Assembly: GCA_013076295.1 (NCBI GenBank)
Contig: RQOL01000285.1
Location: 1 to 64,000 of the forward strand
DNA: 64,000 nt
Direction of reading: 5' to 3'
DNA from: Sanderia malayensis
Lineage: Eukaryota; Cnidaria; Scyphozoa; Semaeostomeae; Pelagiidae
The notes under the pieces are model-generated. The model was not told the origin of the DNA. It saw only the letters and a list, made by a program, of their open reading frames with translations, and made no database searches. Each line of letters begins with the position of its first letter. Within the stretch, counting starts at the first letter, position 1. The translations under genes and the position numbers were made by a program. This document shows positions 24,717 to 37,478 of the stretch, one piece after another.

Positions 24717-26370
24717 TAGCGTGAATTTACGTGTAAATTGTGTGCATTAATGTTAAAAATACTGAAAACAAGCAAATCCATGTGTATTTCACTTAGTTTC
24801 ACCTGTAATAACGAGGATTCATGTGCAATTAGTGTGAATGAATGTTAATATCACTGACAACAAGTAAATGCATGTGTATTTCACTTAGTTTCAACCTTAA
24901 TAACGTGAATTTATGTGTGATTTGTGTGCATTAATGTTAATAACACTGAAAACAAGCAAATGCAAGTGTATTTCACTTAGTTTCAACTGTAATAACGGGA
25001 AATTTTATGTAATTAGTGTGAACGAATGTTAATATCACTGAAAACAAGTAAATTCATGTGTTTTACACAGCTTCAGCTGCAATAACGTCGATTCATGTGC
25101 AATTAGTATGAATGAATGCTACTATCACTGAAAACAAGCAACTGCATGTGTATTTTGCTTAGTTTCAACTTTAATAACGTGGAGTCATGTGCAATTAGTG
25201 TGAATGAATGTTAATATCACTGAAAACAAGCAAATGCATATGTATTTCACTTCGTTTCAACTGTAATAACGTGGATTCATGTGCAATCAGTGTGAAACAA
25301 TGTTATTATCACTGAAAACAAACAACTACATATGTATTTTACATAGTGTCCACTGTAATAACGGGGATTTGTGTGCAATTAGTTTGAATGAATGTTAATA
25401 TCACTGACAACAAGTAAATGCATGTGTATTTCACTTAGTTTCAACTGTAATAGGGTTGATTCATGTGCAATTAGTATGAATGAATGCTACTATCACTGAA
25501 AACAAGCAACTGCATGTGTATTTTGCTTAGTTTCAACTTTAATAACGTGGAGTCATGTGCAATTAGTGTGAATGAATGTTAATATCACTGAAAACAAGCA
25601 AATGCATATGTATTTCACTTCGTTTCAACTGTAATAACGTGGATTCATGTGCAATCAGTGTGAAACAATGTTATTATCACTGAAAACAAACAACTACATA
25701 TGTATTTTACATAGTGTCCACTGTAATAACGGGGAATTGTGTGCAATTAGTTTGAATGAATGTTAATATCACTGGAAACAAGTAAATGCATATGTATTTC
25801 ACTTCGTTTCAACTTTAATAACGTGTATTCATGTGTAATTTATGTGCATTAATGTCAATATCACTGAAAAATATTAAATGCACGTATATTTCACTGATTT
25901 TCAACTGTTATAACGCCGATTCACGAGCAATTAGTGTGATTGAATGCTAATATCACTGAAAACAAGCAACTGCATGTGTATTTTGCTTAGTTTCAACTGT
26001 GATAACGTGGATTCATGTGCAAATAGCGTGAATGAATGTTAATATCAGTGAAAAGAAGCAAATGCGTATGTATTTCACTTCGTTTCTACTGTAATAACGT
26101 GGACTCATATGGATTTTGTGTGCATTAATGTTAATATCACTGAAAACAAGCAAATGCATATGTATTTCACTTCGTTTCAATTTTAATAACGTGTTTTCAT
26201 GTGGATTTTGTGTGCATTAACGTTAATATTACTGAAAACAAGCAAATGCAAGTGTATTTCACTTCGTTTCAACTGTAATAACGTGGATTCATGTGCAATT
26301 AGTGTGAAGGAATGTTAATATCACTGAAAACAAACAACTACATGTGAATTTTACATGGTTTCCACTTTAA

Positions 26371-26520
26371 TAACGTGGATTCATGTGTAATTTCTGTGCA
26401 TTAATGTTAATAACACTGAAAGGATGCAAATGCAATGTTCATGTGCAATTAGTGTGAATGAATGTTAATATCACTGAAAACAAGTAAACGCACGTGTATT
26501 TTACTCAGTTTCAACTGTAA
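26371..26520 (+). repeat. Truncated c/d composite monomer (150 bp)
   Basis: Same junction, with GAAAGGATGCAAATGC as at 10078. Confidence 0.9.
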
Positions 26521-27162
26521 TAACGTGAATTTACGTGTAAATTGTGTGCATTAATGTTAAAAATACTGAAAACAAGCAAATCCATGTGTATTTCACTTAG
26601 TTTCACCTGTAATAACGAGGATTCATGTGCAATTAGTGTGAATGAATGTTAATATCACTGACAACAAGTAACTTCATGTGTTTTACACAGCTTCAGCTGC
26701 AATAACGTCGATTCATGTGCAATTAGTATGAATGAATGCTACTATCACTGAAAACAAGCAACTGCATGTGTATTTTGCTTAGTTTCAACTTTAATAACGT
26801 GGAGTCATGTGCAATTAGTGTGAATGAATGTTAATATCACTGAAAACAAGCAAATGCATATGTATTTCACTTCGTTTCAACTGTAATAACGTGGATTCAT
26901 GTGCAATCAGTGTGAAAAAAGGTTAATATCACTGAAAACAAACAACTACATATGTATTTTATATAGTGTCCACTGTAATAACGGGGATTTGTGTGCAATT
27001 AATTTGAATGAATGTTAATATCACTGACAACAAGTAAATGCATGTGTTTTTCACTTAGTTTCAACTGTAATAGGGTTGATTCATGTGCAATTAGTGTGAA
27101 TGAATGCTAATATCACTGAAAACAAGCAAATGCATGTGTATTTTGCTTAGTTTCAACTGTGA

Positions 27163-29367
27163 TAACGTGGATTCATGTGCAAATAGTGTGAATGAATGTT
27201 AATATCACTAAAAACAAGCAAATGCGTATGTATTTCACTTCGCTTCCACTGTAATAACGTGGACTCATATGGATTTTGTGTGCATTAATGTTAATATCAC
27301 TGAAAACAAGCAAATGCATATGTATTTCACTTCGTTTCAACTTTAATAACGTGTATTCATATGGATTTTGTGTGCATTAACGTTAATATCACTGAAAACA
27401 AGCAAATGCAAGTGTATTTCACTTCGTTTCAACTGTAATAGCGTGGATTCATGTGCAATTAGTGTGAAAGAATGTTAATATCACTGAAAAGAAACAACTA
27501 CAAGTGAATTGTACATGGTTTCCACTTTAATAACGTGGATTCATGTGTAATTTCTGTGCATTAATGTTAATAACACTGAAAAGATGCAAATGCATGTGTA
27601 TTTCTATTAGTTTTAGCTGTAATAACGTGGATTCATGTGCAATTAGCGTGAATGAATGTTAATATCACTGACAACAAGTAAACGCACGTGTATTTTACTT
27701 AGTTTCAACTGTAATAACGTGAATATATGTGGAATTTGTGTGCATTAAATTTAATAACACTGAAAACAAGCAAATGCTTGTGTATTTCACTTAGTTTCAA
27801 CTGTAATAACGTGAATTTTTCTGTAATCAGTCTGAACGAATGTTAATATCACTGAAAACAAATAACTTCATGTGTTTTTACATAGTTTTAGCTGCAATAA
27901 CGTCGATTCATGTGCAATTAGTGTGGTTGAATGCTAATATCACTGAAAACAAGCAACTGCATGTGTATTTCACTTTGTTTCAACTGTAATAACGTGGATT
28001 CATTTGGATTTTGTGTGCATTAATGTTAATGTTACTGAAAACAAGTAAATACATATGTATTTCACTTCCTCTCAACATTAATAACGTGGATTCATGTGGA
28101 TTTTGTGTGCATTAACTGTAATATAAATGAAAACAAGCAAATGCATGTGTATTTCACTTCGTTTCAACTGTAATAACATGGATTCATGTGCAATTAGTGT
28201 GAAAGAATGTTAATATCACTGAAAACAAACAACTAAATGTGAATTTTACATAGTTTCCACTGTAATAACGTGGATTCATGTGCAATTAGTGTGAATGACC
28301 GTTAATATCACTGAAAACAAATAAACGCACGTGTATTTTACTTAGTTTCAACTGTAATAGCGTGAATTTACGTGTAAATTGTGTGCATTAACGTTAATAA
28401 TACTGAAAACAAGCAAATCCATGTGTATTTCACTTAGTGTCACCTGTAATAACGAGGATTCATGTGCAATTAGTGTGAATGAATGTTAATATCACTGACA
28501 ACAAGTAAATGCATGTGTATTTCACTTAGGTTCAACCTTAATAACGTGAAATTATGTGTGATTTGTGTGCATTAATGTTATTGACACTGAAAACAAGCAA
28601 ATGCAAGTGTATTTCACTTAGTTTCAACTGTAATAACGGGAAATTTTATGTTATTAGTGTGAACGAATGTTAATATCACTGAAAACAAGTAACTTCATGT
28701 GTTTTACACAGCTTCAGCTGCAATAACGTCGATTCATGTGCAATTAGTATGAATGAATGCTACTATCACTGAAAACAAGCAACTGCATGTGTATTTTGCT
28801 TAGTTTCAACTTTAATAACGTGGAGTCATGTGCAATTAGTGTGAATGAATGTTAATATCACTGAAAACAAGCAAATGCATATGTATTTCACTTCGTTTCA
28901 ACTGTAATAACGTGGATTCATGTGCAATCAGTGTGAAAGAATGTTAATATCACTGAAAACAAACAACTACATATGTATTTTACCTAGTGTCCACTGTAAT
29001 AACGGGGACTTGTGTGCAATTAGTATGAATGAATGCTAATATCACTGACAACAAGTAAATGCATGTGTATTTCACTTAGTTTCAACTGTAATAGGGTTGA
29101 TTCATGTGCAATTAGTGTGAATGAATGCTAATATCACTGAAAACAAGCAACTGCATGTGTATTTTGCTTAGTTTCAACTGTGATAACGTGGATTCATGTG
29201 CAAATAGTGTGAATGAATGTTAATATCACTGAAAACAAGCAAATGCGTATGTATTTCACTTCGTTTCCACTGTAATAAAGTGGACTCATATGGATTTTGT
29301 GTGCATTATTGTTAATATCACTGAAAACAAGCAAATGCATATGTATTTCACTTCGTTTCAACTTTAA
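27163..29367 (+). repeat. Alternate higher-order block with ATATATGTGG and TATAAATG monomers
   Basis: About 24 monomers. New classes appear: GAATATATGTGGAATTTG, GTAATCAGTCTGAACG, ATGTTAATGTTACTG with CACTTCCTCTCAAC, and TAATATAAATGAAAAC. Around 28166 the core CG has become CA (TAACATGG). The second half returns to k, l, m, n, o, p, q, i, j. From 27347 the block is repeated beyond the gap, starting at 45468. Confidence 0.82.
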
Positions 29368-31020
29368 AAACGTGTATTCATGTGGATTTTGTGTGCATTA
29401 ACGTTAATATCACTGAAAACAAGCAAATGCAAGTGTATTTCACTTCGTTTCAACTGTAATAGCGTGGATTAATGTGCAATTAGTGTGAAGGAATGTTAAT
29501 ATCACTGAAAAGAAACAACTACAAGTGAATTGTACATGGTTTCCACTTTAATAACGTTTATTCATGTGTAATTTCTGTGCATTAATGTTAATAACACTGA
29601 AAAGATGCAAATGCATGTGTATTTGTAATAGTTTTAGCTATAATAACGTGGATTCATGTGCAATTAGCGTGAATGAATGTTAATATCACTGACAACAAGT
29701 AAACGCACGTGTATTTTACTTAGTTTCAACTGTAATAACGTGAATATATGTGGAATTTGTGTGCATTAAATTTAATAACACTGAAAACAAGCAAATGCTT
29801 GTGTATTTCACTTAGTTTCAAGTGTAATAACATGAATTTTTATGTAATCACTCTCAACGAATGTTAATATCACTGAAAACAAGTAACTTCATGTGTTTTT
29901 ACATAGTTTTAGCTGCAATAACGTCGATTCATGTGCAATTAGTGTGAATGAATGTTAATATCAGTGAGAACAAGCAAATGCAAATGTATTGCACTTCGTT
30001 TCAACTGTAATAACGTGGATTCATGTGGATTTTGTGTGCATTAATGTTAATGTTACTGAAAACAAGTAAATACATATGTATTTCACTTCCTCTCAACATT
30101 AATAACGTGGATTCATGTGGATTTTGTGTGCATTAACTTTAATATAAATGAAAACAAGCAAATGCATGTGTATTTCACTTCGTTTCAACTGTAATAACGT
30201 GGATTCATGTGCAATTAGTGTGAAAGAATGTTAATATCACTGAAAACAAACAACTACATGTGAATTTTACATAGTTTCCACTGTAATAACGTGAATATAT
30301 GTGGAATTTGTGTGCATTAAATTTAATAACACTGAAAACAAGCAAATGCTTGTGTATTTCACTTAGTTTCAAGTGTAATAACATGAATTTTTATGTAATC
30401 ACTCTCAACGAATGTTAATATCACTGAAAACAAGTAACTTCATGTGTTTTTACATAGTTTTAGCTGCAATAACGTCGATTCATGTGCAATTAGTGTGAAT
30501 GAATGTTAATATCAGTGAGAACAAGCAAATGCAAATGTATTGCACTTCGTTTCAACTGTAATAACGTGGATTCATGTGGATTTTGTGTGCATTAATGTTA
30601 ATGTTACTGAAAACAAGTAAATACATATGTATTTCACTTCCTCTCAACATTAATAACTTGGAATCATGTGTAAATTCTGTGCATTAATGTTAATAACACT
30701 GAAAAGAAGCAAATGCATGTGTATTTCTATTAGTTTCAACTGTAATAACGTGGATTCATGTGCAATTAGTGTGAATGAATGTTAATATCACTGAAACCAA
30801 GTAAACGCACGTGTATTTTACTTAGTTTCAACTGTAATAACGTGAATTTACGTGTAAATTGTGTGCATTAATGTTAATAATACTAAAAACAAGCAAATCC
30901 ATGTGTATTTCACTTAGTTTCACCTGTAATAACGAGGATTATGTGCAATTAGTGTGAATGAATGTTAATATCACTGACAACAAGTAAATGCATGTGTATT
31001 TCACTTCGTTTCAACTTTAA
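29368..31020 (+). repeat. 1653-bp tandem duplication, copy 1
   Basis: Bounded by the odd ACTTTAAAAACGTG junction, which recurs 1653 bp later (18 monomers). Inside it a GAATATATGTGG module occurs twice, 551 bp apart (29741 and 30292), so the duplication is nested. Private change at about 30656: TAACTTGGAATCATG. Confidence 0.9.
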
Positions 31021-32657
31021 AAACGTGTATTCATGTGGATTTTGTGTGCATTAACGTTAATATCACTGAAAACAAGCAAATGCAAGTGTATTTCACTTCG
31101 TTTCAACTGTAATAGCGTGGATTAATGTGCAATTAGTGTGAAGGAATGTTAATATCACTGAAAAGAAACAACTACAAGTGAATTGTACATGGTTTCCACT
31201 TTAATAACGTTTATTCATGTGTAATTTCTGTGCATTAATGTTAATAACACTGAAAAGATGCAAATGCATGTGTATTTGTAATAGTTTTAGCTATAATAAC
31301 GTGGATTCATGTGCAATTAGCGTGAATGAATGTTAATATCACTGACAACAAGTAAACGCACGTGTATTTTACTTAGTTTCAACTGTAATAACGTGAATAT
31401 ATGTGGAATTTGTGTGCATTAAATTTAATAACACTGAAAACAAGCAAATGCTTGTGTATTTCACTTAGTTTCAAGTGTAATAACATGAATTTTTATGTAA
31501 TCACTCTCAACGAATGTTAATATCACTGAAAACAAGTAACTTCATGTGTTTTTACATAGTTTTAGCTGCAATAACGTCGATTCATGTGCAATTAGTGTGA
31601 ATGAATGTTAATATCAGTGAGAACAAGCAAATGCAAATGTATTGCACTTCGTTTCAACTGTAATAACGTGGATTCATGTGGATTTTGTGTGCATTAATGT
31701 TAATGTTACTGAAAACAAGTAAATACATATGTATTTCACTTCCTCTCAACATTAATAACGTGGATTCATGTGGATTTTGTGTGCATTAACTTTAATATAA
31801 ATGAAAACAAGCAAATGCATGTGTATTTCACTTCGTTTCAACTGTAATAACGTGGATTCATGTGCAATTAGTGTGAAAGAATGTTAATATCACTGAAAAC
31901 AAACAACTACATGTGAATTTTACATAGTTTCCACTGTAATAACGTGAATATATGTGGAATTTGTGTGCATTAAATTTAATAACACTGAAAACAAGCAAAT
32001 GCTTGTGTATTTCACTTAGTTTCAAGTGTAATAACATGAATTTTTATGTAATCACTCTCAACGAATGTTAATATCACTGAAAACAAGTAACTTCATGTGT
32101 TTTTACATAGTTTTAGCTGCAATAACGTCGATTCATGTGCAATTAGTGTGAATGAATGTTAATATCAGTGAGAACAGGCAAATGCAAATGTATTGCACTT
32201 CGTTTCAACTGTAATAACGTGGATTCATGTGGATTTTGTGTGCATTAATGTTAATGTTACTGAAAACAAGTAAATACATATGTATTTCACTTCCTCTCAA
32301 CATTAATAACGTGGATTCATGTGTAAATTCTGTGCATTAATGTTAATAACACTGAAAAGAAGCAAATGCATGTGTATTTCTATTAGTTTCAACTGTAATA
32401 ACGTGGATTCATGTGCAATTAGTGTGAATGAATGTTAATATCACTGAAACCAAGTAAACGCACGTGTATTTTACTTAGTTTCAACTGTAATAACGTGAAT
32501 TTACGTGTAAATTGTGTGCATTAATGTTAATAATACTAAAAACAAGCAAATCCATGTGTATTTCACTTAGTTTCACCTGTAATAACGAGGATTATGTGCA
32601 ATTAGTGTGAATGAATGTTAATATCACTGACAACAAGTAAATGCATGTGTATTTCAC
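31021..32657 (+). repeat. 1653-bp tandem duplication, copy 2
   Basis: Almost identical to 29368-31020, with the GAATATATGTGG modules at 31394 and 31945. It ends near 32657 where TTCACTTAGTTTAAACC replaces TTCACTTCGTTTCAAC. Its last monomers are shared with the start of the 2448-bp unit that follows. Confidence 0.9.
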
Positions 32658-33593
32658 TTAGTTTAAACCTTAATAACGTGAATTTATGTGTGATTTGTGT
32701 GCATTAATGTTAATAACACTGAAAACAAGCAAGTGCTTGTGTATTTCACTTAGTTTCAACTGTAATAACGGGAAATTTTATGTAATTAGTGTGAACGAAT
32801 TTTAATATCACTGAAAACAAGTAACTGCATGTGTATTTTGCTTATTTTCAACTGTGATAACGTGGATTCATGTGCAAATAGCGTGAATGAATGTTAATAT
32901 CACTGAAAACAAGCAAATGCGTATGTATTTAACTTCGTTTCCACTGTAATAACGTTGACTCAGATGGATTTTGTGTGCCTTAATGTTAATATCACTGGAA
33001 ACAAGTAAATGCATATGTATTTCACTTCGTTTCAACTTTAATAACGTGTATTCATGTGTAATTTATGTGCATTAATGTCAATATCACTGAAAAATATTAA
33101 ATGCACGTATATTTCACTGATTTTCAACTGTTATAACGCCGATTCACGAGCAATTAGTGTGATTGAATGCTAATATCACTGAAAACAAGCAACTGCATGT
33201 GTATTTTGCTTAGTTTCAACTGTGATAACGTGGATTCATGTGCAAATAGCGTGAATGAATGTTAATATCACTGAAAAGAAGCAAATGCGTATGTATTTCA
33301 CTTCGTTTCTACTGTAATAACGTGGACTCATATGGATTTTGTGTGCATTAATGTTAATATCACTGAAAACAAGCAAATGCATATGTATTTCACTTCGTTT
33401 CAACTTTAATAACGTGTTTTCATGTGGATTTTGTGTGCATTAACGTTAATATTACTGAAAACAAGCAAATGCAAGTGTATTTCACTTCGTTTCAACTGTA
33501 ATAACGTGGATTCATGTGCAATTAGTGTGAAGGAATGTTAATATCACTGAAAACAAACAACTACATGTGAATTTTACATGGTTTCCACTTTAA

Positions 33594-33743
33594 TAACGTG
33601 GATTCATGTGTAATTTCTTTGCATTAATGTTAATAACACTGAAAGGATGCAAATGCAATGTTCATGTGCAATTAGTGTGAATGAATGTTAATATCACTGA
33701 AAACAAGTAAACGCACGTGTATTTTACTCAGTTTCAACTGTAA
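33594..33743 (+). repeat. Truncated c/d composite monomer (150 bp)
   Basis: Same junction, with GAAAGGATGC and the local change TTTCTTTGCATTAATG. It explains why the 2448-bp unit is not a whole multiple of 92. Confidence 0.9.
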
Positions 33744-34019
33744 TAACGTGAATTTACGTGTAAATTGTGTGCAATAATGTTAAAAATACTGAAAACAAGC
33801 AAATCCATGTGTATTTCACTTAGTTTCACCTGTAATAACGAGGATTCATGTGCAAATAGTGTGAATGAATGTTAATATCACTGAAAACAAGCAAATGCGT
33901 ATGTATTTCACTTCGTTTCCACTGTAATAACGTGGACTCATATGGATTTTGTGTGCATCAATGTTAATATCACTGAAAACAAGCAAATGCATATGTATTT
34001 CACTTCGTTTCAACTTTAA

Positions 34020-34938
34020 TAACGTGTATTCATGTGGATTTTGTGTGCATTAACGTTAATATCACTGAAAACAAGCAAATGCAAGTGTATTTCACTTCGT
34101 TTCAACTGTAATAACGTGGATTCATGTGCAATTAGTGTGAAAGAATGTTAATATCACTGAAAGCAAACAACTACATGTGAATTTTACATGGTTTCCACTT
34201 TAATAACGTGGATTCATGTGTAATTTCTGTGCATTAATGTTAGTAACACTGAAAAGATGCAAATGCATGTGTATTTCTATTAGTTTTAACTGTAATAACG
34301 TGGATTCATGTGCAATTAGTGTGAATGAATGTTAATATCACTGAAAACAAGTAAACGCACGCGTATTTTACTTAGTTTCAACTGTAATAACGTGAATTTT
34401 TATGTAATCAGTTTTAGCGAATGTTAATATCACTGAAAACAAGTAACTTCATGTCTTTTTAAATAGTTTCAGCTGTAATAACTTGGATTCATGCGCATTT
34501 AGTGTGAATGAAGGTAAATATCACTGAAAACAAGTAAATGCATTTGCATTTCAGTTAGTTTCACTAGTAATAACGTTGATTCATGTGTAATTTATGTGCA
34601 TTAATGTCAATATCACTGAAAACAATTAAATGCACGTATATTTCACTTATTTTCAACTGTTAAAACGCCTATTCATGTGCAATTAGTGTGAATGAATGCT
34701 AATATCACTGAAAACAAGCAACTGCATGTGTATTTTGCTTAGTTTCAACTGTTATAACGTGGATTCATGTGCAAATAGTGTGAATGAATGTTAATATCAC
34801 TGAAAACAAGCAAATGCGTATGTATTTCACTTCGTTTCCACTGTAGTAACGTGGACTCATGGGGATTTTGTGCGAATTAATGTTAATATCACTGAAAACA
34901 AGCAAATGCATATGTATTTCACTTTGTTTCAACTTTAA
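34020..34938 (+). repeat. Ten-monomer higher-order repeat (a-j)
   Basis: 919 bp, a to j, marked by GCACGCGTATTTTAC in d, TTTGCATTTCAG in f and ATGGGGATTTTGTGCG in j. The same unit is found at 36468, 54648 and 63038. Confidence 0.9.
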
Positions 34939-36041
34939 TAACGTGAATTTACGTGTAAATTGTGTGCATTAATGTTAATAATACTAAAAACAAGCAAATC
35001 CATGTGTATTTCACTTAGTTTCACCTGTAATAACGAGGATTATGTGCAATTAGTGTGAATGAATGTTAATATCACTGACAACAAGTAAATGCATGTGTAT
35101 TTCACTTAGTTTAAACCTTAATAACGTGAATTTATGTGTGATTTGTGTGCATTAATGTTAATAACACTGAAAACAAGCAAGTGCTTGTGTATTTCACTTA
35201 GTTTCAACTGTAATAACGGGAAATTTTATGTAATTAGTGTGAACGAATTTTAATATCACTGAAAACAAGTAACTGCATGTGTATTTTGCTTATTTTCAAC
35301 TGTGATAACGTGGATTCATGTGCAAATAGCGTGAATGAATGTTAATATCACTGAAAACAAGCAAATGCGTATGTATTTAACTTCGTTTCCACTGTAATAA
35401 CGTTGACTCAGATGGATTTTGTGTGCCTTAATGTTAATATCACTGGAAACAAGTAAATGCATATGTATTTCACTTCGTTTCAACTTTAATAACGTGTATT
35501 CATGTGTAATTTATGTGCATTAATGTCAATATCACTGAAAAATATTAAATGCACGTATATTTCACTGATTTTCAACTGTTATAACGCCGATTCACGAGCA
35601 ATTAGTGTGATTGAATGCTAATATCACTGAAAACAAGCAACTGCATGTGTATTTTGCTTAGTTTCAACTGTGATAACGTGGATTCATGTGCAAATAGCGT
35701 GAATGAATGTTAATATCACTGAAAAGAAGCAAATGCGTATGTATTTCACTTCGTTTCTACTGTAATAACGTGGACTCATATGGATTTTGTGTGCATTAAT
35801 GTTAATATCACTGAAAACAAGCAAATGCATATGTATTTCACTTCGTTTCAACTTTAATAACGTGTTTTCATGTGGATTTTGTGTGCATTAACGTTAATAT
35901 TACTGAAAACAAGCAAATGCAAGTGTATTTCACTTCGTTTCAACTGTAATAACGTGGATTCATGTGCAATTAGTGTGAAGGAATGTTAATATCACTGAAA
36001 ACAAACAACTACATGTGAATTTTACATGGTTTCCACTTTAA

Positions 36042-36191
36042 TAACGTGGATTCATGTGTAATTTCTTTGCATTAATGTTAATAACACTGAAAGGATGCAA
36101 ATGCAATGTTCATGTGCAATTAGTGTGAATGAATGTTAATATCACTGAAAACAAGTAAACGCACGTGTATTTTACTCAGTTTCAACTGTAA
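36042..36191 (+). repeat. Truncated c/d composite monomer (150 bp)
   Basis: Copy of 33594-33743 in the second 2448-bp unit. Confidence 0.9.
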
Positions 36192-36467
36192 TAACGTGAA
36201 TTTACGTGTAAATTGTGTGCAATAATGTTAAAAATACTGAAAACAAGCAAATCCATGTGTATTTCACTTAGTTTCACCTGTAATAACGAGGATTCATGTG
36301 CAAATAGTGTGAATGAATGTTAATATCACTGAAAACAAGCAAATGCGTATGTATTTCACTTCGTTTCCACTGTAATAACGTGGACTCATATGGATTTTGT
36401 GTGCATCAATGTTAATATCACTGAAAACAAGCAAATGCATATGTATTTCACTTCGTTTCAACTTTAA

Positions 36468-37386
36468 TAACGTGTATTCATGTGGATTTTGTGTGCATTA
36501 ACGTTAATATCACTGAAAACAAGCAAATGCAAGTGTATTTCACTTCGTTTCAACTGTAATAACGTGGATTCATGTGCAATTAGTGTGAAAGAATGTTAAT
36601 ATCACTGAAAGCAAACAACTACATGTGAATTTTACATGGTTTCCACTTTAATAACGTGGATTCATGTGTAATTTCTGTGCATTAATGTTAGTAACACTGA
36701 AAAGATGCAAATGCATGTGTATTTCTATTAGTTTTAACTGTAATAACGTGGATTCATGTGCAATTAGTGTGAATGAATGTTAATATCACTGAAAACAAGT
36801 AAACGCACGCGTATTTTACTTAGTTTCAACTGTAATAACGTGAATTTTTATGTAATCAGTTTTAGCGAATGTTAATATCACTGAAAACAAGTAACTTCAT
36901 GTCTTTTTAAATAGTTTCAGCTGTAATAACTTGGATTCATGCGCATTTAGTGTGAATGAAGGTAAATATCACTGAAAACAAGTAAATGCATTTGCATTTC
37001 AGTTAGTTTCACTAGTAATAACGTTGATTCATGTGTAATTTATGTGCATTAATGTCAATATCACTGAAAACAATTAAATGCACGTATATTTCACTTATTT
37101 TCAACTGTTAAAACGCCTATTCATGTGCAATTAGTGTGAATGAATGCTAATATCACTGAAAACAAGCAACTGCATGTGTATTTTGCTTAGTTTCAACTGT
37201 TATAACGTGGATTCATGTGCAAATAGTGTGAATGAATGTTAATATCACTGAAAACAAGCAAATGCGTATGTATTTCACTTCGTTTCCACTGTAGTAACGT
37301 GGACTCATGGGGATTTTGTGCGAATTAATGTTAATATCACTGAAAACAAGCAAATGCATATGTATTTCACTTCGTTTCAACTTTAA
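36468..37386 (+). repeat. Ten-monomer higher-order repeat (a-j)
   Basis: Second copy of 34020-34938. It leads into one a' monomer and then the S array. Confidence 0.9.
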
Positions 37387-37478
37387 TAACGTGTATTCAT
37401 GTGGATTTTGCGTGCATTAACGTTAATATCACTGAAAACAAGCAAATGCAAGTGTATTTCACTTCGTTTCAACTGCAA
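37387..37478 (+). repeat. Junction monomer a' before the S array
   Basis: A single a' monomer (ATGTGGATTTTGCGTGC) ending CAACTGCAATAACG. At 55567 the equivalent monomer is followed by b'; here the next one is subfamily S, so the change of subfamily occurs at a monomer boundary or within the first 30 bases. Confidence 0.85.

Larger units (their letters stand above)
24383..27162 (+). repeat. Alternate higher-order block, copy 2
   Basis: Matches 8274-10777 but is 276 bp longer, three whole monomers: one within 25450-25770, where the m-n-o-p run is repeated, one near 26150-26240, where a separate a monomer is kept, and one near 26570-26660, where a k monomer is kept. Contains two of the 150-bp composites. 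It diverges from copy 1 where copy 1 enters the S island. Confidence 0.85.
32491..34938 (+). repeat. 2448-bp tandem duplication, copy A
   Basis: 26 full monomers plus one truncated one. Order: GAATTTACG monomer, k, l (GTTTAAACC), CGGGAAATTTTATG, i, j, g chimera, h, i, j, a, b, the 150-bp composite, GAATTTACG, i, j, then a complete ten-mer 34020-34938. The next copy starts at 34939. Confidence 0.92.
34939..37386 (+). repeat. 2448-bp tandem duplication, copy B
   Basis: Constant offset of 2448 bp from copy A with very few differences by eye, for example CACTTCGTTTC near 37368 where copy A has CACTTTGTTTC near 34920. Such near identity means recent amplification or an assembly repeat error. Confidence 0.92.

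Noticed and set aside
28120..28140. TATAAATGAAAAC as a specific element
   Set aside because: It replaces the usual TATCACTGAAAAC and recurs in related monomers (30142, 31796, 46243, 48260, 49543, 57, 60 kb), so it is a monomer class mark rather than a separate element.
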